In this document: piece after piece, positions 52,680 to 60,836 of the stretch | How the letters are laid out: each line of letters begins with the position of its first letter | How positions within the stretch are numbered: the first letter of the stretch is position 1 | NCBI GenBank assembly: GCA_038229695.1 | Contig: JBBROE010000002.1 | Coordinates: 1-64,000, forward strand | Length of the DNA stretch: 64,000 nucleotides | Source: JACMLD01 sp038229695 | GTDB taxonomy: Bacteria > Bacteroidota > Bacteroidia > Chitinophagales > Chitinophagaceae | Reading direction: 5' to 3' | Program-made: the position numbers and the translations under genes | Notes under the pieces: model-generated | Database searches by the model: none | Seen by the model: only the letters and a program-made list of their open reading frames with translations | What the model was told of the DNA's origin: nothing

Positions 52680-53366
52680 ATGGAAACAATTTTACAGGTG
52701 GACTGCAGTACGGGCACGGCGCAGGTATCGCTGTCAGTGCAGGGGCGGCTGATGGCTTCAAAAGAGAACCGGAAAATGACTGATCACGCAAGCTGGCTGC
52801 AAGTTGCTATAAAAGACACTTTGGAAGAAGCGGGTATGTCGATCCGAAACCTGGACGCAGCGGCGGTTGTGGCCGGCCCGGGATCCTATACGGGCATCAG
52901 GGTAGGGATGGCTTCAGCAAAAGGACTTTGTTATGCGCTGGATATTCCGATGATAACACTGAACAGCCTTGTTGTACTGGCCCATGCCGCAGCCAGGAAC
53001 AATACCGAACCAGCTGTACAGCTCCTCTGCCCGATGCTGGATGCGCGCCGCATGGAAGTGTTTACCGCTGTCTATACCCCGCTGCTGGGAGAAGTGCTGC
53101 CGCCTACTGCGCTGGTACTGACGGATGATGCGTATGCCGACCTGCTTGCTGAAAACAAGATACTTTTTTTGGGGAGTGGAAGCCTGAAATGGAAGGGGTT
53201 TACCCGCCATGTGAATGCGCTTTTTGCCGATATCAGCTGTGGACCCGATGATCTGGTGGCACTCGCAACAAACAAATTCAGGGCAAAGGATTTTACAAGC
53301 GTTGCCTATGCCGAGCCGGTTTACCTGAAGGCTTTTTATTCCACCCAAAAACCAAAGCCGGCTTAG
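52680..53366 (+). CDS. tsaB: tRNA threonylcarbamoyladenosine biosynthesis protein TsaB
   Basis: The product has 228 residues from the ATG at 52680; an upstream TTG is open but unlikely. It begins ILQVDCSTGTAQVSL and includes AAAVVAGPGSYTGIRVGMASAKGLCYALDIP, the TsaB signature, and LLCPMLDARRMEVFTAVY. TsaB works with TsaD and TsaE to make t6A37 in tRNA. No other tRNA modification gene is next to it; the ArsR gene follows after 78 bases. Confidence 0.94.
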   Translation: METILQVDCSTGTAQVSLSVQGRLMASKENRKMTDHASWLQVAIKDTLEEAGMSIRNLDAAAVVAGPGSYTGIRVGMASAKGLCYALDIPMITLNSLVVLAHAAARNNTEPAVQLLCPMLDARRMEVFTAVYTPLLGEVLPPTALVLTDDAYADLLAENKILFLGSGSLKWKGFTRHVNALFADISCGPDDLVALATNKFRAKDFTSVAYAEPVYLKAFYSTQKPKPA

Positions 53367-53444
53367 AAAAGCCTGTAAATAAACATAGTATTTCAACAAT
53401 GCCCTGTCTTATACGATTGCCCAAAGCCTAAATTTTAAGTTTAC

Positions 53445-53783
53445 ATGAACACATCATTAAATCATTTATTTGTAAAACAACAGGAAGGAGAAGCGGTACG
53501 CATAGATTTCTTACAGGTGAAAAAGGCGGCTGTCATACTTCGTGCCATCAACCACAAATTGCGGCAACAGATCATGCGACTGCTGGAAGAACAGCAGCGG
53601 ATGACTGTCACTGAAATTTATGTGCAGCTGAGGCTGGAACAGTCCGTGGCCTCCCAACACCTGGCAATTTTGCGGAGAGCCGGGATAGTAAGCACTTTCC
53701 GGGACGGGAAGTACATCTCCTATTCGCTGAATGCAGCCCGTCTTTTGCACCTCAACAAACAGGTACAGGGTATAATAAGTTAA
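53445..53783 (+). CDS. ArsR-type winged-helix transcriptional regulator
   Basis: The product has 112 residues with the ArsR pattern: LRQQIMRLLEEQQRMTVTEIYVQL, the recognition helix region LEQSVASQHLAILRRAGIVSTF and the wing RDGKYISYSLN. There is no Cys in the whole protein, so the usual metal or sulfide sensing cysteines are absent. It lies directly before the metallo-beta-lactamase/rhodanese gene and an inverted repeat overlaps its stop codon, so it probably regulates that gene. Confidence 0.88.
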   Translation: MNTSLNHLFVKQQEGEAVRIDFLQVKKAAVILRAINHKLRQQIMRLLEEQQRMTVTEIYVQLRLEQSVASQHLAILRRAGIVSTFRDGKYISYSLNAARLLHLNKQVQGIIS

Positions 53784-53796
53784 CGTTTCGTGTTAA
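53780..53796. promoter_or_regulatory. Candidate operator upstream of the MBL-rhodanese gene
   Basis: TTAAC-N7-GTTAA is an inverted repeat that overlaps the end of the ArsR gene and sits just ahead of the candidate -33 element of the next gene. It could bind the ArsR-type protein. Confidence 0.45.
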
Positions 53797-53812
53797 CAAA
53801 CGAGGCCTGCTC

Positions 53813-53844
53813 GTTGCCGCCCTTTCCGATTTTAAGTACCTTTA
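53813..53844 (+). promoter_or_regulatory. Candidate promoter of the MBL-rhodanese gene
   Basis: GTTG (53813-53816), 20 bases, then TACCTTTA (53837-53844), which matches the Bacteroidota TTTG-N20-TAnnTTTG pattern at all but two positions. Transcription would start near 53851, shortly before the ATG at 53863. Confidence 0.5.
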
Positions 53845-53862
53845 CTGGCAAATTTATTAATC

Positions 53863-55275
53863 ATGTTTATTAAACAGTTGTACACCGGTTGCTTGAGTGA
53901 ATCGACTTACTATATTGAAAGCGGCGGCGAAGCAGCGGTCATCGATCCCCTTCGCGATACAACCGTTTATCTTGATCTCGCAAAAGAAAGAAATGCCACG
54001 ATAAAATATATTTTTGAAACGCACTTTCATGCTGATTTCGTAAGCGGGCATATTGACCTGGGCAAAGAGACCGGCGCACCAATCATCTACGGTCCGGAAA
54101 CCGTGACCAGTTACCCGGTTACGGTGGCGAAGGATGGCCAGGTTTTTACCCTCGGCGATATGACCATGGAAGTGCTGCATACACCCGGGCACACCCTGGA
54201 GTCCGCCTGTTACCTGCTGAAAAACGAGGCCGGAAAACCAGAAGCAGTCTTCACCGGCGATACGTTATTCGTCGGCGACGTGGGCCGGCCGGATTTGTCG
54301 CAGCAGGAAAACGGGCTAACCAAAGAAGACCTGGCCGGTATGTTATACGACAGCCTGCACCAAAAAATAATGACCCTGCCCGATTCGGTGACCGTTTATC
54401 CGGCACATGGTCCGGGCAGCAGTTGCGGAAAAAATCTTGGACCGGAAACCTCCAGCACCATCGGTGCTGAAAAAGCGAATAATTATGCGCTTAAAGCGAC
54501 GTCCAGAGAAGCGTTTATAGCGGCCGTGACCCAGGGCCTGTCGGCACCTCCGCAATATTTTCCCGTCAATGCTAAAATAAACCGCGAGGGGTACGAAAGC
54601 CTTGATAAAATGCTGAAGCAGGCGGTACAGCCACTTTCACTGGAGGAATTTAAAGCCAAGCGGGCCAGCGCGGGTACTGTGGTGCTCGACACCCGCAACT
54701 CAAAAACATTTATCCACGGCTACATCCCGGAGGCGATCAGTATCGGGCTCGATGGCCGATTTGCAGAGTGGGCGGGTATGCTGCTTTCTTTTGCGAATCC
54801 CATCCTGATGGTAACTGAAGCAGGGAAAGAAGAGGAAACGGCAGTTCGCCTCGCCCGGGTAGGATTCTCCCGGGTGGAAGGCTATCTCGACGGAGGTTTC
54901 TCCACCTGGTCAGACGCAGGCGAAAAAATGGATATGGTCGTAGAGATTGAGGCGGATGAACTGGCCATGGACCTGCCCCATGATACAAAAATGGTGGTCA
55001 TCGATGTTCGCAGGGAAACGGAATTTGCCGATGGGCATGTGAAAGGCGCCGTTAATATCCCGCTCAGCGATATGACCGACCCGGGCAGTATGGCCAACCT
55101 GGACGACACGCAAAACCTGGTTCTCTATTGCGCCGGTGGCTACCGCAGTACCATTGCCGCTTCAATGATGAAAAGGCAGGGCATCCATAACCTGCATACC
55201 GTAATGGGTGGCTGGGATAAAATTAAGGAACAGCCCACCATCCCGGTTGCCAAAGAAACCAGTGTGCTGAACTAG
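53863..55275 (+). CDS. Metallo-beta-lactamase/double rhodanese protein (persulfide dioxygenase-like)
   Basis: The product has 470 residues. The N-terminal MBL domain (about 1-240) has the metal motif TH54-F-H56-A-D58-F59, with Phe in place of the usual last His, then HTPGHTLESACYL, FTGDTLFVGDVGRPDL and PAHGPGSSCGK. Two rhodanese domains follow: the first (about 265-355, VVLDTRNSKTF) lacks the active-site Cys, and the second (about 370-465) has it in YCAGGYRSTIAAS. It resembles persulfide dioxygenase-sulfurtransferase fusions that oxidise glutathione or other persulfides. It is next to an ArsR-type regulator. Confidence 0.9.
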   Translation: MFIKQLYTGCLSESTYYIESGGEAAVIDPLRDTTVYLDLAKERNATIKYIFETHFHADFVSGHIDLGKETGAPIIYGPETVTSYPVTVAKDGQVFTLGDMTMEVLHTPGHTLESACYLLKNEAGKPEAVFTGDTLFVGDVGRPDLSQQENGLTKEDLAGMLYDSLHQKIMTLPDSVTVYPAHGPGSSCGKNLGPETSSTIGAEKANNYALKATSREAFIAAVTQGLSAPPQYFPVNAKINREGYESLDKMLKQAVQPLSLEEFKAKRASAGTVVLDTRNSKTFIHGYIPEAISIGLDGRFAEWAGMLLSFANPILMVTEAGKEEETAVRLARVGFSRVEGYLDGGFSTWSDAGEKMDMVVEIEADELAMDLPHDTKMVVIDVRRETEFADGHVKGAVNIPLSDMTDPGSMANLDDTQNLVLYCAGGYRSTIAASMMKRQGIHNLHTVMGGWDKIKEQPTIPVAKETSVLN

Positions 55276-55340
55276 CTGTTACGCATAACCGAAAACATTG
55301 GTAGCGTAACGAAAAGCGTCACCAGCTATATTATTTCTGT

Positions 55341-55378
55341 AAACAGGGAAATCCGTCGGGGTTTCCCTGTTTCATTTT
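55341..55378 (+). terminator. Intrinsic terminator of the MBL-rhodanese gene
   Basis: AAACAGGGAAA pairs perfectly with TTTCCCTGTTT (11 base pairs) around a 10-base loop, followed by CATTTT. It lies 65 bases after the stop codon. Confidence 0.8.
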
Positions 55379-55540
55379 CCGGCCCCCTTATTTTCAGCGG
55401 TTTCATGCGCCGTGTTTATACCCCTCTTTCGCGTCAATCCCCCATTGTATTTCCGGTTCTTTCCTGCTTGCCGCCGGCCCGGCAAAGATGCATTTTTGTT
55501 GTGCAAAGATTTTCTACTGCACATACTTAATCAAAAAAAA

Positions 55541-56227
55541 ATGATCATGAAAAATTTTATCTTACTTCTGTTCGCCGGGTTAACGGCTGCACAACCAGCC
55601 ATGTCCGCATCCCGCATTCATTATGTTCGCAACATCAAATCCGACAGTGTGTTGCCCGTTGTGCAGCACGCAATACCCCTCCCATCACCGGCAGCTGCAG
55701 CACGGCACGGTAAAAGGACACAGCAGTACCGCAAAGACACCCTGGCACCTAAAGATTTGCTCAGGCAACAGGATTCCCTGGATCTACTGCGGCATTTGAA
55801 GGTCCAGTATAAACCGCTACGTTTCGCAGCCGATTTCAAGCCCTTTATGACTATCGGGCTGGACAGGGAAAGACGATTGGTCAGAAATTTTCTCAATATC
55901 GGCATGGCTTACTACTACAGCTTTCCGCAGGTGGCCGGTCAGCCCAACGGCAACTTTGGATACCTCTATGGAAGTGTGTATCTACCGGTAAATCGTTTGC
56001 TGTCGAATTACCGCCGGCAGGATAAGGGCTTGTTCATTTTCGGGCATGGCGGCTACGGGGTGACCGATATTAAAATACAGAACAACGACGGCAAGCCGAA
56101 GGTACTGGTAAACGGCGGCTTTGTTTGGCGGGCAGGAATGGATTACTTTTTTTGCCGGGGTATTGGAGTCACGGTGTCAACAATAGCAGGCAAAACCTGG
56201 TTGGGCGGGCTCGCTTTCGTCCTGTAA
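55541..56227 (+). CDS. Secreted protein, unknown function
   Basis: The product has 228 residues from the ATG at 55541 (or two codons later). A signal peptide (MIMKNFILLLFAGLTAAQP) is followed by a basic linker and a beta-rich part with FLNIGMAYYYSFPQ, YGSVYLPVNRLLSNY, GLFIFGHGGYGVTDI and GIGVTVSTIAGKTWLGGLAFVL, ending in aromatic strands like a small outer-membrane barrel. No family was recognised. A terminator follows it. Confidence 0.75.
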   Translation: MIMKNFILLLFAGLTAAQPAMSASRIHYVRNIKSDSVLPVVQHAIPLPSPAAAARHGKRTQQYRKDTLAPKDLLRQQDSLDLLRHLKVQYKPLRFAADFKPFMTIGLDRERRLVRNFLNIGMAYYYSFPQVAGQPNGNFGYLYGSVYLPVNRLLSNYRRQDKGLFIFGHGGYGVTDIKIQNNDGKPKVLVNGGFVWRAGMDYFFCRGIGVTVSTIAGKTWLGGLAFVL

Positions 56228-56250
56228 CAGGCTGCCTCGACAGCTGAAAG

Positions 56251-56275
56251 GCCGGTAAAGTGATTTGCCGGCTTT
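56251..56275 (+). terminator. Possible intrinsic terminator
   Basis: GCCGGTAAA pairs with TTTGCCGGC (9 base pairs, one T-G pair) around a 4-base loop, followed by only three T. It lies 23 bases after the stop of the gene ending at 56227. The short T run makes it a weak terminator. Confidence 0.5.
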
Positions 56276-56422
56276 GTCCTGCGATTAACCGGACAGGGAT
56301 GAAAACAAGCAGAAGTTTCGGCGTCCGGCAACGCTTGCAGCAATACCAATATTAACCCCAGAATGTCTCTTTCAACTTCGGCTCTTAATTTTCTGTCGAT
56401 GATTTGAAATGTCGTCAATACC

Positions 56423-57310
56423 TCATTTCTGCAGCAACAACTTATCCCCGAATTCTTCTCTCCAGCTATTTTTCCATCGGTTATGGCTCCACAGGTATAA
56501 CTCCGGTTGCCGGCGGATATTTTCTTCCAGCGCAGACACGTACAACCGCGTAAGCTCACCCGGCGCGGTGAGTGATGCATCTTCACAAAGCAGGCTCGCG
56601 GTGATATGGTACCTGCCACGACCGGGTTTGCTGAAGCCAACGAATACAACCGGTAGTTTGCCGGCCCTCGCCCCTTTTTCAGGACCGGGCAGAAATGCCG
56701 TCCGCCGGTGCAGGAAGTCGATCCAATAACTCTTTGCGGGGTTAGACGGGCTCTGATCGGCCACCAGCGCCAGCGCGTACTGGCGGTTGCGATAGGGAAG
56801 CATACTCCGCCGCATGTCGTTGTACGGAACAAAAATGGTCCCGAATCGCTGCCGCAGGTGCAGCATGAGTCGGTCAATGATTTTATTGGTAATCGGTGAG
56901 TACGCAATGATAAGGGTATACCCGCCATTGACGGCCACCAGGGAATTGCCCAGCTCCCAGTTAAAAAGATGACCCAGCAGTACCTGGCAGGTCTTGCCCT
57001 CAGCACTGAGGCGGTGGAAGATGCCCAGGTCCCCGGTGATATGCTGCTCCAGTGAAGCCCTCGACATACTCAGCAGCTTTAGCGTTTCGATCCAGTTGTC
57101 CAGGAAATTATGGTAGAAGGCCTTTACTATTTTTTTTCGTTCAGCAGCCGGCTTATCCGGGAACGCCACTGAAAGATTGTATGCCACCAGCTTCCTGCGG
57201 TAACCGATTACATGGTACAGCAGGATGTAGACCAGGTCTGAAATACCATACAATATCCAAAACGGCAGCAGGGATACACAGTAGAGCAACGCGTAAACAG
57301 GATAATACAT
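56423..57310 (-). CDS. LpxL/HtrB-family lipid A acyltransferase
   Basis: The product has 295 residues. A hydrophobic N-terminus (about 1-35) is followed by the lysophospholipid acyltransferase domain with His114-X4-Glu119 in GHLFNWELG, then LVADQSPSNPAKSYWIDFL, FLPGPEKGARAGKLPVVFV and the C-terminal YLWSHNRWKNSWREEF. This matches acyltransferases that add the secondary acyl chains of lipid A. It is the last gene of the leftward run from ispG. Confidence 0.9.
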   Translation of the reverse strand: MYYPVYALLYCVSLLPFWILYGISDLVYILLYHVIGYRRKLVAYNLSVAFPDKPAAERKKIVKAFYHNFLDNWIETLKLLSMSRASLEQHITGDLGIFHRLSAEGKTCQVLLGHLFNWELGNSLVAVNGGYTLIIAYSPITNKIIDRLMLHLRQRFGTIFVPYNDMRRSMLPYRNRQYALALVADQSPSNPAKSYWIDFLHRRTAFLPGPEKGARAGKLPVVFVGFSKPGRGRYHITASLLCEDASLTAPGELTRLYVSALEENIRRQPELYLWSHNRWKNSWREEFGDKLLLQK

Positions 57311-57393
57311 GGGTGGAAAATGCTTTTAGCGGGCAGGATCATATGCGCATGGCCTATGCCGACATAGAAAACAAGACCGCTGTTACGCCTTCA

Positions 57394-58992
57394 TCATAAT
57401 ACAATGTTCTGCAGTTTATCACTTTTTGCCGGGAAGTCAGTATTAAAATGTAATCCCCGGCTCTCCTGTCTCAGCTGTGCGCACTTTACTACCAGGTAGG
57501 CTACGGTGATCATGTTCCGCAGTTCACACAGCTGGGGCGATACGGTGGTGGCGGCATAAAACTGTTCTGTCTCCGCCCACAACAGGTCCAGCCGCTTCAT
57601 CGCGCGCTGCAAACGGGTATTGGTTCTCACGATACCCACGTAGTCACTCATCAGCAGCTGCAGTTCTTTGAGACTTTGCGTAATGAGGATCATTTCTCTG
57701 GGGTGGGTGGTGCCATCTGCTTTCCAGTCGGGCAACCCCTGCTGCAAGCCTGCGCCGCCAATTTTTTCGGAAGCATCCAGGTATGCCCGGTGACCGAACA
57801 CCATCGCTTCCAGCAGCGAATTGCTCGCCAGCCTGTTTGCCCCATGAAGACCGGTACTGGCGCATTCACCGGCAGCATACAGGTGCACAATAGAAGTGCG
57901 CGCCCACTCGTCGGTCTTAATGCCACCGCAGCTGTAGTGTGCCGCTGGCGCCACCGGGATCTGTTGTTTACTAACGTCTATGCCTATGCTAAGGCATTTC
58001 TCGTAGATGTTAGGGAAATGATGAATAAACTTCTCCTTGTCCATCTGCCGGCAGTCGAGGTACACATGTTCGGTTCCGTTCACCTTCATTTCGTTATCGA
58101 TTGCCCGCGCAACAATATCCCGGGGAGCGAGGTCCTTGCGTTCATCGTAACGCGCCATAAAGGCCTCCCCGTCTTTATTCCGCAATATGCCGCCGTCGCC
58201 GCGTACGGCTTCGGTAATCAGGAAGGCCTGCCCGCCCACACCCGCTTCGTATAAGGCCGTGGGATGAAACTGGATGAACTCCATATTCTCGATGCGACCC
58301 TTGGCGCGGTACAGCATCGCTACCCCGTCGCCGGTTGCAATGGACGGGTTGGTGGTGGTGCGGTAAATCTGGCCGTTGCCACCGGTAGCCAGGAGGGTTA
58401 TGCCGGCTATAATCTTTTCAATGTGGTTGGTCTGCAGGTTTAACGCATATACCCCGTAACACGTGATGTCCGGCGTAGCCTTGGTAACCAGGTAACCGAG
58501 GTGGTGCTGGGTCAGCAGGTCGAGTACAAAGCAGTGTTTAATAATTTCTATATTAGGCTGGCGACTTACCGCTTCCACCAGCGCGCGTTCCATTTCCCGG
58601 CCCGTTACATCTTTGTGGTGCAGGATGCGGTATTCACTGTGACCGCCCTCACGGCCCAACGCATAGTCACCCGTGTCATCCTTATCAAATTCCGCACCCA
58701 GCTCAATCAGTTCCCGGATACGATCCACGCCCTCCTTCACCACTATCTCAACCACCGCGGGGTTGCCCAGCCCGTCGCCCGCAATTAATGTATCCTCGAT
58801 GTGTTTGTCAAAACTGTCTTTTTCGTTGTCCCATACCCCGGCTATACCACCCTGGGCATATTTGGTATTGGTTTCATCGGTGCGGGTTTTGGTGATCACC
58901 GTTACCTTCTTTTCCGGGAAACGCCGCGCCATCTTAAGCGCATACGTTAACCCAGCAATTCCTGATCCCACTACTAAAAAATCCGTTTCCAT
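57394..58992 (-). CDS. nadB: L-aspartate oxidase NadB
   Basis: The product has 532 residues. FAD binding starts FLVVGSGIAGLTYALKMA; the active-site region has REGGHSEYRILHHKDVTG, ATGGNGQIYRTTTNP and EFIQFHPTALYEAG, and the C-terminal domain has LASNSLLEAMVFGHRA. NadB oxidises L-aspartate to iminoaspartate, the first step of NAD synthesis. The partner NadA is not adjacent. It follows the lipoprotein gene by 99 bases on the same strand. Confidence 0.95.
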   Translation of the reverse strand: METDFLVVGSGIAGLTYALKMARRFPEKKVTVITKTRTDETNTKYAQGGIAGVWDNEKDSFDKHIEDTLIAGDGLGNPAVVEIVVKEGVDRIRELIELGAEFDKDDTGDYALGREGGHSEYRILHHKDVTGREMERALVEAVSRQPNIEIIKHCFVLDLLTQHHLGYLVTKATPDITCYGVYALNLQTNHIEKIIAGITLLATGGNGQIYRTTTNPSIATGDGVAMLYRAKGRIENMEFIQFHPTALYEAGVGGQAFLITEAVRGDGGILRNKDGEAFMARYDERKDLAPRDIVARAIDNEMKVNGTEHVYLDCRQMDKEKFIHHFPNIYEKCLSIGIDVSKQQIPVAPAAHYSCGGIKTDEWARTSIVHLYAAGECASTGLHGANRLASNSLLEAMVFGHRAYLDASEKIGGAGLQQGLPDWKADGTTHPREMILITQSLKELQLLMSDYVGIVRTNTRLQRAMKRLDLLWAETEQFYAATTVSPQLCELRNMITVAYLVVKCAQLRQESRGLHFNTDFPAKSDKLQNIVL

Positions 58993-59091
58993 GGCTTATG
59001 TTTTACTGGTTTACCGGCAGTTGTTCCTGGCCCGGCATCCTTGTGTCACTCCCTTGTACGCTATTGCTTAACCCGGCAGCCGGTTCCCGGT

Positions 59092-59859
59092 TCAATACCC
59101 GATCCGGATTTCCATCAGTTCAGGATGCTGAAATACATTGAGCAGGTCACTGGTCATGGTCACCGTTTTTTTATCGGCGCTCAGCACCGCCTGGCTGTTG
59201 GATACCTGCAGCGCCGGGGACGGCAGGTTGATCACCAGGGTATACTTCATGGGACCGATCATGCCTGCTGCCTGGCTCATCTCCCCGGGTTTCATCATTT
59301 TTGCAAAAGCCGCATACCGGGCAGTATTGACGGTCCTGCTGTACAATCCCTTTTTGGCGGTAATATCGTACACCGAAGTAAGCTGGGGAATGCTGCTGCT
59401 GTCGTTTCCCCCTCCAGGCATGCCGGAACTCATTTTGCCCGTAATATTTTTCATACTGCCTGCTGCATTGTCAAGGCTGGAATACAATTGCTGCAGGTTA
59501 CTTTGTGAAGAATAGGGAAAGGAAACATCAATTTTTCCCATGTTATGGCGGGCATCCAGTAACACATGTACGCTTCCTGTCCGCAGTACGGCCTTATCTG
59601 CGGCGGCTACGCTGGTGGTGGTATCCATGAAATCTTTCAGGAGCATTATGGTATCCACTGCCCGGTCCATGCCTGCCATAGAAACACTGCTGTCCCCGCC
59701 AAAACTTTTTATCAGGCTTACCAGTTTGCTCACATCGGTATTTACGGCGAGTAACCCACTGCCATCGTTATTGATGGTCAGCTCCTCGCGTGTGTCGGCG
59801 CAGGACACTGCACTCAACGAAATCACCAGTACAGCAATATAAGTTAACAGGCGGTTCAT
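59092..59859 (-). CDS. Lipoprotein, unknown function
   Basis: The product has 255 residues. A lipoprotein signal (MNRLLTYIAVLVISLSAVSC, Cys20) is followed by a beta-rich mature part (ELTINNDGSGLLAVNTDVSK, VHVLLDARHNMGKIDVSFPY, YTLVINLPSPALQVSNSQAV). No family was recognised. It lies 22 bases downstream of the aldose epimerase gene and upstream of nadB on the same strand. Confidence 0.85.
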   Translation of the reverse strand: MNRLLTYIAVLVISLSAVSCADTREELTINNDGSGLLAVNTDVSKLVSLIKSFGGDSSVSMAGMDRAVDTIMLLKDFMDTTTSVAAADKAVLRTGSVHVLLDARHNMGKIDVSFPYSSQSNLQQLYSSLDNAAGSMKNITGKMSSGMPGGGNDSSSIPQLTSVYDITAKKGLYSRTVNTARYAAFAKMMKPGEMSQAAGMIGPMKYTLVINLPSPALQVSNSQAVLSADKKTVTMTSDLLNVFQHPELMEIRIGY

Positions 59860-59881
59860 AAAAAAGATTTGAGGTGATGAA

Positions 59882-60835
59882 TCAGGAGGTTAAAGAAAAA
59901 CTGGTTTCAAAGGAATGATTGTCGCCGGCTTGCAGCAGCAGCAGGCCCATACCGTTATTGAACGCATCGGGTGCCGCACTTAAATTTTCCAGTGCAATAC
60001 TACTGCGTGCGGGAGGAATGAACACCTGCAGGTAAGGATAGGATGGGGAGGCAAAAATGGAGAGCTGCACGCCCTTGCCCGGGTTGGATAAAGTACAGGC
60101 CGCCTCATCACCGACCGAAGGCCTCAGCAGGAAGCAATTGTCGAGCTTTATCGTTCCCAGCACCGCCGCCGAAAGAAAACGCGTGTCCTGTATTTCTTTT
60201 CCGGTCGGCAGTAAACGGTCGTCAAACTCCAGCAGGGTGGCAGAACGAATCTGCAGGTGCCAGTCGTTAGCAGTACCGCCCACGGTAAAATACGGATGCC
60301 AGCCATCACTTACCGGAATGGGGCTTTCGCTGAGGTTGGTTACGGTTGTCACTATGTTCAGCCGGTTGCCGGCTGTCAACCGGTAGCTGACGGTGCAGCG
60401 GTAGGTAAATGGATATCCCCCGTCTTCGCGGCTATACACGCAGGAGCAGGTTGCAGTCGCTGCCTCGTCACCCCCGCCGGCATCCAGCAGGTCAAAGGCG
60501 CGGTTGTATAAAAGTCCGTGGATGGCCGATCCGTCTGCAAACTTTTTACGCAGCTCGTATGCTTTACCGTTGAACAGGTATTTTCCGGCAGCGATCCGGC
60601 ATACAAAAGGCGAAAGTTTACTGCTTTTAAAACTTTTATCCAGCAGCAATTCCAGTTCGGTGCCATTTGCATAATTGTCGATGCAATTGAAAACGCCCGA
60701 CGCAGTAGTAATGGAGAAAGTATGAAGCATGGCACCGTGCCGGGGAAGTATAGCCACCTGGGTTCCCGCTGACTCATCGCGGAGCACCAGCTGCTGAAAG
60801 CCGTCGCTGTGCTTTTCTGCTGCGGAAAAACGCAT
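59882..60835 (-). CDS. Aldose 1-epimerase family protein
   Basis: The product has 317 residues with the galactose-mutarotase-like beta-sandwich: AGKYLFNGKAYELRKKFADGSAIHGLLYN (the usual His of the family in IHGLL), then YRLTAGNRLNIVTTVTNLSESPIP, SDGWHPYFTVGG with a second expected His, and LQVFIPPARSSIALENLSA. It interconverts alpha and beta sugar anomers. It begins 1 base after the ispG stop, so it is in the ispG operon. Confidence 0.9.
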   Translation of the reverse strand: MRFSAAEKHSDGFQQLVLRDESAGTQVAILPRHGAMLHTFSITTASGVFNCIDNYANGTELELLLDKSFKSSKLSPFVCRIAAGKYLFNGKAYELRKKFADGSAIHGLLYNRAFDLLDAGGGDEAATATCSCVYSREDGGYPFTYRCTVSYRLTAGNRLNIVTTVTNLSESPIPVSDGWHPYFTVGGTANDWHLQIRSATLLEFDDRLLPTGKEIQDTRFLSAAVLGTIKLDNCFLLRPSVGDEAACTLSNPGKGVQLSIFASPSYPYLQVFIPPARSSIALENLSAAPDAFNNGMGLLLLQAGDNHSFETSFSLTS

Positions 60836-60836
60836 G

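Noticed and set aside
56143..57006. A 287-codon open frame overlapping the LpxL-type gene in another frame
   Set aside because: It overlaps a gene with clear catalytic motifs and has no recognisable domain of its own.
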